A program made the position numbers and the translations under genes. 64,000 nucleotides of DNA from Tretioscincus oriximinensis (taxonomy: Eukaryota; Chordata; Lepidosauria; Squamata; Gymnophthalmidae). The stretch spans positions 13,471,976 to 13,535,975 of the forward strand of contig JAJVDF010000001.1 of NCBI GenBank assembly GCA_022410635.1, given 5' to 3'. The notes under the pieces are model-generated. The model searched no databases. It was not told the origin of the DNA and saw nothing but the letters and a program-made list of their open reading frames with translations. Below, one piece after another: positions 35,690 through 47,249 of the stretch (position 1 is its first letter; every line of letters begins with the position of its first letter).

Positions 35690-36010
35690 CACTGTGAACA
35701 TAATATAAATGACAAACTGAAAAAAGCAGCCACAACAAGAAGAAACAAACATTCAATAAACAAAACTTTCCCATCCGCCCCTCACACACCAGTATGTNGC
35801 CCTATGTCAAGAGGGAAAAAAAAGAAATATTAACAATTCAACCACAAGTTATTGACCCTCTGAATGGCATGTTTCAATATAGGATATCATTCACTGGACA
35901 AACCACCCACAATAGGTTGCCTCCAGTTATCTTGCCAGACAATATTCCGAGAGAAGCTCATTAAATTTGCCCTTCTCTGCCTAATTGTATCAAATAATAG
36001 AATTTTAAAC
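35690..36010 (-). mobile_element. L1 3'-end fragment within the duplicon
   Basis: The minus strand matches the last codons and 3' UTR of the L1 at 44.43-46.63 kb, with shared AACAAGAAGAAACAAACATT and CAAGTTATTGACC words. It stops after GTATCAAATAATAG, where the fuller copy continues into ORF2. Further copies lie at 50,540-50,850 and 52,490-52,815 with the same breakpoint or close to it. Confidence 0.75.
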
Positions 36011-37200
36011 AATCCGAGCCTCATGAAGCTTTCTTGGACTATTCTTCTCACTTCATTTCTGGTTTCCCCCCTATACTCTGATTATTTTACGCATCCCATC
36101 ACACAGAAAGCCTTAATGAACTTGACATCTCAGCAACATATCTGCTTCCATTGCTTCTGCTATCCAGACACACTTATTGCTATAAGTAGTCTGTCCCAAG
36201 GTTCTTGTTCATTCCATTGCACCTGAAGAAGAAAGATCATACTATTACTTTATTCTTGTTAGTCCCTGTCATGATTCATTACTGCCTTGCCAGATGGTCG
36301 AAACCAGACTCTCAGACCCCGTGTTACTTTACAATCAGTGAGTGGCCATACCTCTTTTCCATTTGAGGTAAATACAAAGCAAGTGGAGAAGTGGATGGAG
36401 TGGGAACAGTGGTGGAATGATGGTGGAAGGAACTGAGGGAGGAGGTGAAGGGGTAGGCGGATGGCAGTGAAACCCAAGCCTACATTTACAGGCTTCTCCC
36501 AAAGTATAAAACAATAAAGAGCAAAACTGTCTCTTACCTCACAATGAAATCACTCTGCTTTCCAGACAGTTCATCACTAAGCAACATCTAACTCTTTAAA
36601 AATAAATAGGACCATCTCACCAGGTGCCATGTCAGTATGCTTATTGATATACAACTTCTGCAAGCCCTTCTTAACAAAACATTTCAAAAAAGGTGCTTTC
36701 ATCTTGAAATCATTGTTTGTAATATATCTGGTAGGGAGACTATGCAATAGAAGTTAAAATAAAAAGCCATAGAATCTTAACTTGCATTTTTAATTACTCT
36801 TTGTAGTTTTAGAGTTACATTTTATTCTGAATACTTTCTGGAGGTGGAATTCATTTCTTCTGTGCTCTGTTTGCAGAAGAGGAACCTCTACTCTGCAAAC
36901 ACAGCGTGAACTAAAACTGCCACAAAGCATGACAAGAAAGATCATACTATTACTTTATGCNTGTTAGTCCCTGTGATGCTTCAATTCTGCCTTGCCAGAT
37001 GGTCTAAACCAGATTCTCAGACCCCGTGTTGCTCTACAACCAGTGCATGGCCATCTCGTTTTCCATTTGAGGTTATACAAGAAAGTGATTAACTCTACTT
37101 TCATGTCCATTTTTCTCCTTTGAGAATGGAACCAAAGTTGCAAATTCATGCTATTAAAACGGCTTACATTCTTTTTAAACATGGAACCCTGACGTTGTTT
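36000..37200 (+). repeat. Duplicon block Z, copy 1
   Basis: The block contains ATCCGAGCCTCATGAAGC, GGTCGAAACCAGACTCTCAG, GAGAAGTGGATGGAGTGGG and ATAAAGAGCAAAACTGTC. Counterparts lie at 47,305-48,260, 50,858-51,300, 52,817-54,110 and 54,500-54,960. Part of it (the GACCCCGTGTT region) recurs internally at 36,965-37,080, so the block itself is rearranged. It has no coding potential. Confidence 0.7.
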
Positions 37201-37998
37201 GTCCTTCAAAAAAAAACAATAAACTAGTAATGCTCAGTTTTAACCAAGAGTTTGTGTGCTTTTTAACCTGAAAGGTTTAACCAGTTTTAGATTTGGTTTG
37301 GAAATGAATTGNTAGGCAGTGTGCTAGAAAACACTGGTGTGTGGTGATAAATAAATAAATGTCTTCCATCTATCATCTCTTCTCTTAAAATGCCTCTTCT
37401 GCCTCCCAGCACCATATCTACCCCAACCCATCACCACAATAATGACACCCCATATGCAAACTGTCCCCCTACTACTACTTGCCCTAGGAAACATATAATT
37501 CCTCTCCCCACCAACAATACTAATAATTATATTAAAACAACATTAAATTACAAATAGTTAAAATTAAAATGAAATTTCCCCCTGAAGAATTCGGCTTACA
37601 AAAGACAGGGGCAACCAGGCTCCCACCCTGGGCATAGATGTTTTGGCTTTCCGCTTTTCTGGGCAAGCTCCTCGAAGGTAGGCCACAGGCCAGGTGTAGC
37701 TGCTGGCTTACCTAGGCCTCAATCCTGCAAGGGGCTCCTCACTCCCTCACTCCAGCAGTCACAGGGCCTGCAGATATTCCTCCTGAAGNAGTAGACTCAC
37801 AGAAGGCAGGACAACAGCCAAGACTCATAAGAACATAAGAAGAGCCATACTGGATCAGGCCACAGCTCATCAAGTCCAGCATTCTCTCACCAACTCTCAC
37901 CCTGGGCATAGATATTTTGGNTTCCCACTCTTCTGGGCATGCACTGCAACCTGATCTGGACCAGCTGAGGTTTCTGGGCCATTTAAAAAGCTTCACAC
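37200..37998 (+). repeat. Duplicon block W, copy 1 (unfilled copia site)
   Basis: The block runs from AACTAGTAATGCTCAG through CCACCCTGGGCATAGATG to CCATTTAAAAAGCTTCACAC. It matches 55,010-55,432 joined to 60,807-61,140. At 37,610-37,625 the text GGCAACCAGGCTCCCACCCT is the empty counterpart of the copia insertion site. A short CR1 piece (37,827-37,890) is an extra insertion. Confidence 0.75.
37827..37890 (-). repeat. CR1 LINE 3' end, short
   Basis: CATAAGAACATAAGAAGAGC followed by GGATCAGGCCACAGC is the reverse complement of a CR1 terminus with its 8-bp repeats. It is absent from the matching block at 61.0 kb. Confidence 0.75.
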
Positions 37999-40201
37999 GC
38001 ATTTGACTCAGTGAATCATCAATATATAAGGAAGATATGTGATTTAGCAGGATGTGGTATAAATTNCACTCGAGTAATTGAAAATTTGTATAAAGACTAT
38101 ATAGCTAGAATCAGAGTCAATTCTGGATTTTCCGAATATATTAATATTCGTAATGGGGTTAAGCAAGGTTGTCCTTTATCACCCCTAATTTTTTTTAATG
38201 NCAAAAGAACCATTAGTGAACTTAATTAGGGGAAATGATAATATTAAAGGATATAGTTGGGGAAGGGACCAACTTAAAATCAATTTACATGCTGATGATG
38301 CCCTTGTAATTACGGAGGACCCGGTGAACACATTGCCCAGCTTAATAGTGGATATATCCGAGTTTGAGAAGATATCAGGATTAAAAATAAATATAGAAAA
38401 ATCGGAAATCTTAATGCTTAATGTACCGGCTGGGGGAAAAAACACAGGTAGGGCAGGTCACAGGACTAATAACGACACAGAAATCTATATCATACTTAGG
38501 AGTCAAAATCACAAAAAATCCCAAAAGGTTGATAAGAGCCAACTACAAAACACTATGGAGTAAAATTAAGAAAACAATTTATTCATGGCCACACCAAAAA
38601 TGGAGTTTAATCACCAAAGTGAGAGCATTTAAAATGATGATTCTCCCGAAATTTTTATACTTTTTTCAAACAATACCAGGAACGATCCCTCAAATAATGT
38701 TTAAGGAATGGGAAAAAGAAATTAAAAAATGGGCATTACAAGATAGTATAAGAAGGATCCCTAAAAGAACTTTCCTGTCCAATAAGGAGGAGTTAGGGTG
38801 AGGTTTTCCCTGTTTACAATCATATTGGGAATCTTTCCAAATGTTGAAGATATTAGATTTGGAATTTAGAGAAGAATATAGAGCAGTAAAATTAGAATTA
38901 CAATTAAATAATATGGTGAATTTTTCTTTGATGGAATAAAAAATCCCAAGACACAAAATAAGAAATTGGTTACCACTGATGGAGACAGCGTGGAAAATCT
39001 GGTGTCAAATTCAAAGGAAACTGGGGGTGAATTGTTTCAGAACTGCCTCTCTCAAGATAATTAATATTAGAGGGGAGGATAATTTAGCATTATATGTAAG
39101 AATGTTAAAAAAGAAAGGAATTAATAAATTACAAGACTTATATGATGTGANAGGGGTACCAATGAGAATTGAAAGATTAAGGGAATTTAGACAACTACCG
39201 GTACAGTGGATAGCAGAGGCAGCGGTATATAATTATATAAACATGCCAGCAACTATTCAAAAAATTAGAGGGGAAGAATCGGATTTGGAAAAAATAGTGA
39301 ACAAAAAAATACAAGGGGAGAAATCTTTAGTCGGAGTATTATATAAATTAATTATTAAAAACAAATATAAAAATTTTGAGAGTATAAAACAAAGGTGGTT
39401 ACAGGACGTTAATATGACAGAGGAACAATGGGACAAATGGAGAAAAGAGTTATCAGAAATACATTATAACAAATTTATGGAAGTAGAATTGAAATTGATG
39501 ACCAAGTGGTATAGAACCCCAAATCAACTTGCACACATGCTCAATCAATCGCCTCTATGCTGGCATTGTGGAAATGATGTGGGAAATTATGTGCATATGT
39601 GGTTTGAATGTAGGGAAGTTAAGACATTTTGGGATGAAATAATTCAGGAACTGACTAACATATTACAAGGGAATATCCCAAGAAGAAAGGAGGTTGTGAT
39701 TTGTAATAGGATTACAGGAGGGATTTCTAGAGAGAATACGTATATATTGCAACAAGGAATAAGGGCAGCCCATATTTTGATTGCGAAAGGTTGGAAGGAT
39801 AAGAAAAAGTGGACAAAAGAGGGTTGGTATGATTATATGTCCGAAATCTTGCTTTTTGACTATCTAAGGGAAAGGAGGTTGAAAAGATTAGGTATTTTAA
39901 TACGTCCCCTATGGGAGGTTAGATGGAGAAATTTCCTTTCCTATGTGATATTTAATAAGATGGATTCACCAACGACACATACAATATATTTGATTTTAGA
40001 CTTAAAAAGGTTAACATGATTCCATCCGATAGCCCTGAGCCAAGGGGGGGGGGGGCGGGAGGGGGGAGGTCAGGAAGGAGGGAGGGGGAGGGTTTATAAT
40101 ATGACTACATAAATATTGTATGAACTGTTTTGTTCAGCTAGTGTATGTATGTAATAATGTATTATGTCATATGGAAAATCAATAAAATATAATAATAATA
40201 A
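37999..40201 (+). mobile_element. 5'-truncated L1-clade LINE with 14-bp target duplication
   Basis: A 2.2-kb ORF2 3' half is broken into at least four frames (near 38,011-38,229, 38,198-38,563, 38,421-38,801 and 38,979-40,019). It carries reverse-transcriptase motifs GVKQGCPLSP and the active-site box as HADD instead of the usual YADD or FADD. It also has GLKINIEKSEI and, near the C-terminus, the Cys-rich CWHCGNDVGNYVHMWFEC. The 3' UTR has a G-rich run (40,046-40,090) and an A-rich tail. AAAAAGCTTCACAC is duplicated exactly at 37,985-37,998 and 40,202-40,215. The sister duplicon at about 61,135 lacks the insertion. It is not functional. Confidence 0.92.
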
Positions 40202-40249
40202 AAAAAGCTTCACACTGCACTGCAGTAGTCTTCCTTCCTTCCTTCCCTG

Positions 40250-40770
40250 AAACCAATTGTCAGGAATACTGAAATAACTCTGGTCCACATAAGGCCATTG
40301 CTAACTTATGGACCAAGGATGAAGAAGGAATTCCAAACCAACAAAGCAACATTTGATGAGAATGTTGAATCAGTGAGTATCGGACAATTCTGATCCTGCC
40401 TGCTGATCTATTAACCTTATGGGGTATCACACAATTGTCTCTATCATGTGGATGGAAAAAAGTAATGAGTTTGAGCCACACACCAAAGGACAACAAGAAA
40501 TCATCACACCAAGATGCATATTGGCTCTATTAAAATGGTTCCCAAGACTTTTAAAAATAAAATCCCAGCATAGATTCTCTAGTGTAGTTTTGTGGTAATG
40601 CTAATATTTTAATCACCAGATGGACCCCAATAAGAACATGTATTACATGAATGACCAAAGGAATAACTTTAACTCTTTTTTAGATATCTTCTTGCTAAAA
40701 TGAGCAGGAATAATGTGGGCACATAAATGAGGAAATGGATGTTGTGCGATGTTTAGCCAGTTAACAAACT
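40250..40770 (+). repeat. Duplicon block V upstream of peptide gene copy 2
   Basis: Shared with 48,530-49,000 and 61,190-61,710. Landmarks are GTGAGTATCGGACAATTCTG, CACACCAAAGGACAACAAG and CACCAGATGGACCCC. The last part corresponds to the UCN3 upstream block at 25.1 kb. Confidence 0.75.
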
Positions 40771-40782
40771 ATAACAGGAGCA

Positions 40783-40821
40783 TATAAATGTGGGACTGGA
40801 TGCTGTGTGATGTTTATTCAG
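40783..40821 (+). promoter_or_regulatory. TATA box and first exon, peptide gene copy 2
   Basis: TATAAA at 40,783-40,788 lies 34 bases before an exon end (TTTATTCAG at 40,821) with a GTAATG donor. Copies 3 and 4 repeat this arrangement base for base. The acceptor of exon 2 (CTCCTTCAG) is at 41,084. The transcribed part of exon 1 would be very short. Confidence 0.6.
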
Positions 40822-41102
40822 GTAATGAACAGACATTTGAATCTTGGGCTGCTGCTTTGCTATTGGTAACAAACTGATATTTTATACTTTCCACTTGTGT
40901 TTATTGAAAATCTCTCCTTTTGAACTTGGATTTGTATATTGGCATCTTGCTTGCCTCCTCNATGTCCTTCTGTTAATAATCTTGTACTGATGTAATTGTA
41001 TCCTTATCCCTAATTTACCCAGTTGATGCTGCATCCATTTCTTGATTGCTGTAGACTTACTCACCTTTTTTGTTTCTCCTTCAGAATAGAACGCTGAGGA
41101 TT

Positions 41103-41306
41103 ATGGCTCATTCCAAATTTCTGCTCCTTCTCCTGATCTTCTTCCTAGCCAGGACATGCCTGTGCCTCAACTTGAACAAGACAGAATCCAACCTTCTGCA
41201 AAAGAAGCCAGGAGGCCTAGTAAAAGATATCACTGATTTCGTGGTGAATGCCCTTAACCTCCCAGGCAAAGTCCTTTTCGATCTTACCCAGCCTGTAATT
41301 ATCTGA
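41103..41306 (+). CDS. UCN3-derived secreted peptide precursor, copy 2 (shortened)
   Basis: This 67-codon frame sits in an exon starting at 41,085. The signal peptide (FLLLLLIFFL, then TCLCL) is near-identical to the other copies. The propeptide lacks the ALP segment and has K-K (34-35) where others have K-R. The C-terminal part, with DITDFVVNALNLPGKVLFDL, still follows the family pattern but ends TQPVII without a Gly or basic tail. An internal deletion of about 13 codons relative to copies 1 and 3 explains the length. The product could be an unprocessed or differently processed peptide, or a decaying gene; the frame itself is open. Confidence 0.7.
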   Translation: MAHSKFLLLLLIFFLARTCLCLNLNKTESNLLQKKPGGLVKDITDFVVNALNLPGKVLFDLTQPVII

Positions 41307-42119
41307 GATGAGGTCAGGGAAAGTGATGTGGGCCACTGAGCAGAATTGGGCACGGACTCAAAACCACCATGAGGAAGGCCTTTTCGCTCCTTTCCTTTCT
41401 TCAATAACCTCTCTCAAGATGGCACTGTGAGCTGTATTGTAATTCTGTAAGACTGCATTCTACCTAACAGAAAGTAATCTGGCTTGGAAGAAAGAAGAAT
41501 GAATTCAGATTCACTTCATTTTCCCCCTCTTCTTCAAAGAATGTTTTGCAGCCTGAGAGGGAATATAGAATTCAGAGCGACTTCTGTTTTCCCAGACAGA
41601 GTATCTGGCCCACAGATTCCGGTGGTTAGATATTCTGCACGCTACAACTTCTTTGAAATCCTGGCCTGCTGTTTCCTCCCCTTCTCCTTTCTGGGCTGGT
41701 GGGCAGGACAGGCTCAGTCAGCAATGCAGCTTTCTTTTTACCTCCTGGGGAGAGGCCCCTGCTGATTCAGGGCCCTTTACTACTCCCTCCCTAGGCTATT
41801 TGGTGGATTGTCCATATCACAAGGGAGGGAGGNAGAAAAGAACAAGCCCAAGGAAAAAAGAAAGCCCAAGGGAAAAAAAGGAGTGAGAACATGTATTTAG
41901 AAAAAACATCAGACCCAACCAATAACCACTGATTTTAGGGGCAGGGTGGGTTGTTCTCCACCATCCATATTCGCATTATCTGTCCTCCCTCTATGATTTC
42001 CTGCAGTGGGAGTGCATCTGTCAGAACACCCCTAATATTAATCTGGATGCATCGCTGGACAGGACAGGCATAGAAACCTCATCCTGGCCAATGGCCATTA
42101 CGGGAGATGCTGAGAGGAG
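41307..42119 (+). repeat. 3' UTR and downstream block shared by copies 2 and 4
   Basis: CTCTCAAGATGGCACTGTGA near 41,410 matches the UCN3 3' UTR. The stretch to about 41,970, including CTGGGCTGGTGGGCAGGACA and AACATGTATTTAG, is matched at 62,390-62,970. Copy 3 lacks most of this, jumping from the 3' UTR to block Y at about 49,750. No AATAAA signal was found close to the stop. Confidence 0.7.
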
Positions 42120-42740
42120 AGGCCTTCACATTCACCCATAATTTCATAATTAAATTTTACAAGTGTTTGGAAGCTGCATTAGGGCTAGTTGCAACAGTTT
42201 CTTGCTGGACACAGATCATGCCAGCATTGAAAAAAATCTGGTTGTATATTTATTACTGAGTTCAATTCAAAGTGTTGATGTGGTTTATAAAGCTAGGGCC
42301 CCAAATTTATCTAGGGCCATGCCCCATTTAGGCCTTCCTAGATATTAAGGCAACCATGCCACTTTTTGTTGTATNAGTGTTGATATGTTGGACTCCAGTC
42401 TTTGAAATGGCAGGTCAAGGGTCAAAATTATGTGGTTTTTGATTAATTAAACATTTCTTTTCACCAACACCTTTGATGTTTAGCTTCCTCTGTATGTTGT
42501 CCTGCCAGCTTGAGTTGGACTTTATTTTTATTTTAAGCATTCTGGATTTATTATTTTGTTCATGTTGTGGGACCTTTAAGTGATGGATGGGGTGTAAATA
42601 CTGAAAAATATAAAATAAGTAAAAGGTGGGGGTTTGGAGTTTTAATTCTCCCCCACCAGAATCATATAATTCTTTCTAATAATGAATTCCCTCCTTCAAC
42701 GCACCCATCTGCTATTTATGACTGTTGTCCTAACTGCACA
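42120..42740 (+). repeat. Duplicon block X, daughter copy
   Basis: Counterpart of 28,966-29,900 downstream of UCN3, without the Tigger insertion. Landmarks include TTTCTTGCTGGACACAG, AAAATCTGGTTGTATATTTA and GTGATGGATGGGGTG. Confidence 0.75.
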
Positions 42741-43019
42741 GCAGGAAATGACATGAGAGTCATAAGGGTGCAGGGAGTTGCTTGGTGGCAAACTGTCTGG
42801 AAAGTGTTGCTGGTTCAATCTTCAGCCGCTTCCTGAAAGTAGCCAATGGCAAACCACCAGGCCCNTATTGTGGATGTATGATGCCCCTGTACAGTCATTT
42901 ATTTTACACCCCCTCTTCCCTCAGTTGAACTTCAGCATCGCTGTTTGTTTACTGACTACCAACAATACATTGTGGAATTATCAATTTCAGGTTTTATAAC
43001 AAAAAAGCAATTCTTGTAA
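42741..43019. other. Short non-coding stretch between duplicon blocks
   Basis: This contains one unit resembling the 140-bp repeat (about 42,780-42,860). Nothing else was seen. Confidence 0.35.
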
Positions 43020-44430
43020 GAGGCAGGGGCATTTAAGGGGATGTTTTCTCTGGTGGTCTTGGAACTTCCTCCTGCTGGAAATATGTCAGGCATGCATCCT
43101 GACAGGGAGATGGGACAGAAAATGAATTCATTCAGTGTTTCTCCTAAAGTAAATAGAAAATGGTTGGGGTCAGCGTTGGCCTCACAGTAAAAAGTATTTT
43201 CCTGACCAGAAGTGGACTAAAAGCAGAGAAACGTTATTTGAATCTTTTCAGCTCTCAGTCCATGTCTGAGACGGAGTCCCATGTATATGACCTGCAAGGC
43301 CAGGGCAAATTACTTTTGGATGGAGAGTACCCCCTCTAGGGTGGGGAAAGGAAAAGCTGGAAGCTCTCCCCAGGCCAATAGCCAGATGTAGGTGCTCCCA
43401 AGGGGTGTGCATAGAGAGGGTGCTGTTCCCAGCCCTCCATATTTACTTTGGCTGCCTCCCCATGAAGAATGTTTACCATGATGGTACCAACATCATGTAA
43501 AATCTGCCCTTTGTTTCACGCATGTTCAGCAATCCACAAGCTAAAAAGGTACATGGTCCTAGAGGGTCACAACTGACTTTTTCTAGACTTTTTTCTAGCC
43601 TTTGTTCATTAACGGGAACTTGTTATTTTGAAAGAGACTTCAAGGATAACCTTAAAATTTCATTGGTTCTTGGAACCCCATGGCAATGTAACATGAATAG
43701 CGTATTTATATGGAAATCATNGGCAACAATGAGGTTAAGTGGAGACAGACACGCAAATGGGATATTCCAGATTTAAAGTCAATTCTATAATAAAACAGAA
43801 TGTGGGAAAGCAGTCTTTGGTTTCCTCACACCTATTTGTACTAACTTCTCTTCAAAAGTTAGATAAAGCGAGAATGATCAGTAAATCAATATAGTCTGAC
43901 CTGATCAACCATGCCTCCCCCCCCCCATTCTCAGTTGATATTTGTGAAACTTTCTATTTGCACAAATTTTAGCATTGAAAAAAATGTCAGTGCATGGCTT
44001 TCTAGGTAGAGCCATATTCTTCCATTTGAGAATGTCTAGAAGGCTGAGACAAATGCCAACTGTATTGTAAAAGAATCACAAAGCTGACAGCAGAAAGTTG
44101 GACATAAGAGAGATGTAAGAGAGAAAGTTATGGAGCCTGCAGATGCAATGGTGCTAGAGGCAAAAATGCCAAAGGGATGCTACAGACATAAGAGGAGAAC
44201 TGGAGGAGCTAAGGGAGAACTGCTGACCATTCTCAGTTTGGTTTTGGTTCTTATCGTTTTTGGAAACAAAGACAATTGAACAAGTATCCAGTATGCAAGG
44301 CAACTATATCAAATGGGAGCCTCTATTTCATGCCAGACCAAAACAAAGCATACTGTTCTTGTTCCAGATGATGGTGGATTCAGATATGGAAATGTTCTGC
44401 TGTGGAATTCCTATACTTCAATTATAGCAA
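43020..44430 (+). repeat. Duplicon block Y, direct copy 1
   Basis: The same block occurs inverted at 32,640-33,780 and direct at 49,750-50,500 and 51,650-52,490. It is non-coding. The words GGTACATGGTCCTAGAGGGT and GGATATTCCAGATTTAAAG mark the parts shared with the third copy. Confidence 0.8.
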
Positions 44431-45065
44431 AAATAGCCACAACAAGAAGAAACAAACATTCAATAAACAAAACTTTCTCATCCACCCCCACGCACCAGTA
44501 TATCGCCCTATGTCAAGAGGGGAAAANATATTAACAATTCAGCCACAAGTTATTGACCATCTGAATGGCATGTTTCAATATAGGATATCGTTCACTGGAC
44601 ACACCTCCCACAATAAGTTTCCTCCAGTTCTCTTGCCAGACAATATTCTGAGAGAAGCTTATTAAATTTGCCCTTTTCTGCCTAATTATATCAAATAATA
44701 GACTTTCTACTAAATAATCTAGCCACATATGGATCGTCCATTGTTCTTATCTTTCCAATCTCTGGCAAAGGTAATCAAGGGAGCCCATATAGATCTTTGT
44801 AGCACATATGCTGTGTGAAAGGAAGGTTTAAAGTGCTAACATTACCCAGAAGCAAAGTTTGAATATCTCTTGATACATTTATGCTTAAAATATAAGAAAC
44901 TTCATTCAGAACTTGGTTCCAGAAAGCAGAAACATATCGGCAATCAAACCACATATGAATAAATGAACCCCGAAGGGGACAACCATGCCAACATAATGGA
45001 GATGTCNCTCCCGTGGTTGGACTGTGGTCCTATACCACCGAGATACTACTTTCAGATTAAGCTCT

Positions 45066-45128
45066 TTAAATTTATTTTATTTATTTATTTATTTATACTT
45101 ATACCCCGCCCTATACCCGAAGGTCTCA
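45066..45128 (-). mobile_element. Ultra-short L2-type 3' tail insertion
   Basis: Only an (AAAT)n tail and the TATAGGGCGGGGTATAAGTA stem, about 60 bp in all, interrupt the L1. It is either a severely 5'-truncated L2 or an L2-tailed SINE. Confidence 0.8.
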
Positions 45129-45960
45129 TTTAGTATACAAGTATCTGTTTGCCATTTGTTATACAGGAAAGAACTATTGTTATATTTGATTTTGATTATC
45201 AGAAGATATAGTTCTTCAATATGATGAGGTTCACCTTTAATTTTTTACCAATTATATTTTCTAAATCACTCCTAGGTAAGGACATGCTGGCTTTTACATT
45301 TGGATTATTAATGAAAGCAAGTACCGCTGCTTCCCCCATCCAGTTGTTTGCCATAGTATTCAAAACCCTAATTTAGGTCAGGTTTTTGTGGTTACCCAAA
45401 TGAATTAAAAAAAAACTTATTTTTATAAAAGGAAATTCCTCTAAATATCTTGCAAGATATTTAAGAGCCTTTAATGAGGCCGTAAGATATGTAAATGGAG
45501 TTAGTTTGTTGTACCAAATTTTCCAGGAATTCCATGAAGTATGAAGTGGAATGAGCCAAATAATAGTTGTCCTCTTTTGAGCTTTTGAAATCAAAATTGG
45601 TTCATATGCTAATCTGTTAAACTTCCTCCCAATTTTAACTGATTTATGCGTGTTCCAATACTACAGATTGATCATCTTTAGCAGTTGGATCGAGAGGCAA
45701 AAAACTCCATCCTGCTTCCTTGGACGATGCAAAAAAGTTGTTATTCGATATTCTTTTATTATGCCCTTGCAGAACTCATTTTTTAAGGTCAATTTCCCAT
45801 TTTTTAATGTCTCAGTTTTTATTGGNGTAGGCACCGTTGGAATGATCGTCATCTTTATGGCACGCCTTTTAGTTATTTTTCACCGGTTATTCATCATTTG
45901 CTTAATTTTTCTCCATAATGGTTTGTAATTTATTTGACATTTTCTTCAAAGTTTAGATAT

Positions 45961-46012
45961 TTTATTTATTTATTTATTTATATTTATACCCCGCCCTATA
46001 CCCAAAGGTCTC
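45961..46012 (-). mobile_element. Ultra-short L2-type 3' tail insertion
   Basis: About 50 bp with the same stem and (AAAT)n tail interrupt the same L1, in the same orientation as the copies at 45.07 and 47.25 kb. Confidence 0.8.
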
Positions 46013-46704
46013 TCTCTTAGGAACATTAATGAACATTATCTCTGACTTGTCCATATTTATTTCCAAGCCCNATAAAGTTTCAAAATTGGCTATTTCATTA
46101 CATAAGTAAGATATAGAGAGGGGGGGATTATCAGTGATAACCAAANCATCATCTGCATAGAAGTTAAGTGTTATCTCCTCATTACCCATTCTNTATCCAC
46201 AAATATTCACATTGTTTCTGATCAAGTTTGCACATGGTTCCATAGCCAAAAGAAAAATCTGCAGAGAGAGAGGACAGCCTTGTTTGGCCCCATTAGAAAT
46301 TTCCACATAATCAAACAGCCCCTGATTTATCCTGGCAAAATTATTGGAGTATAGATTGTTAATAATTTGTATGAAGTTTTGCCCTCAATTATACTTATGA
46401 CAAAGTTGCTGAATATAATTGTGGCTGACTCTGTTGAATGCCTTATAAATGTCCAACTTGATCAGTATCAATTTTCTATTGCGCTTTTGAGTGTGAGCTA
46501 GAATATTAGTGGTTNTCCTTATAGTGGTAATCTGCCTGTCTTTTATGAATCCATATTGGNCATTGTTCTGAGTTTTTATTTCAAGAAGACACACCAAAAA
46601 GGTTTGGTTCAGGGCATATTGGAGACTCAAAGGGCATGCAGATTAAAAAAAAACACTTAGTTTGGTGCACTTCAGGAGGTGCACTTTCCTTGTATGGATT
46701 AAAA

Positions 46705-47097
46705 CTTGATCCTTTGGCTGCATCCACAAGAGGCGATAAAAAGCGGGCTTATCTGTTATCGCACACAGCCAGCCGTCTGCATGCATGGTATGCCGGCAGT
46801 CATACGTGGGCGGGAGGAAGAAAGCTCTGNCCCCTGAGTGGCCAATAACAGCCTTCCCTCTGCCCGCCCTGCTTTTGAGAACTCAGCACTGATTGGTGCA
46901 GGGCTGTGCTGGCCACATTTGGAAAAAAAGCAGGGTGTCAGCGATCTGCGCCATGAGAACCAAAAACCCACCAGCTCTTATTTAACCTACAGCATGGGAG
47001 ACTTGTAGCAACTTCATCAGTCACAACCCACCATTACGTCTGCAGGAGCCGCCAANAAGGCGCTCCTATGCAGACATCACTCCTGTGTATGGATGCA
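46705..47097. repeat. GC-rich unit, possible DNA-transposon remnant
   Basis: A GC-rich island of about 390 bp stands out from AT-rich surroundings. TGGCTGCATCCACAAG near the left end and TGTATGGATGCAGTCA near the right end are imperfect inverted repeats. The interior has GTGGGCGGGAGGAAG and AGGAGCCGCC. No coding frame or target duplication could be confirmed. Confidence 0.35.
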
Positions 47098-47249
47098 GTC
47101 ACAGTCACATCTACTTTAACCAATCTTTACTCCATTTGCTAGTGGCAAACATCTGTACATGCACACAGCAGCAACAGCAAAAGCCCTGCCCCCTGGCAGG
47201 AGCAGTCTCCAGAGATCAGTGCTGGAGGGCTTAGGTGCGTGGATGAGGA

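Larger units (their letters stand above)
44430..46630 (-). mobile_element. L1-clade LINE, minus strand, interrupted
   Basis: Reverse-strand ORF2 pieces include IKLDIYKAFNRVSHNYI, AKQGCPLSLQIF, LNFYADD and GLEINMDKSEIMFINVP (46,630 down to about 46,020). A Cys-rich CWHGCPL ... MWFDCR segment lies near 44,960, and the last codons lie near 44,530. The catalytic box is YADD here. Stops and frameshifts make it dead. Two short L2-tail insertions (45,066-45,128 and 45,961-46,012) split it. This is the most complete copy of the L1 whose 3' end recurs in the other duplicons. Confidence 0.85.

Noticed and set aside
41070..41102. Upstream Met starts for peptide copies 2 and 4 (41,070 and 62,017)
   Set aside because: Both lie in the intron before the conserved CTTCAG acceptor, and they bury the signal peptide.
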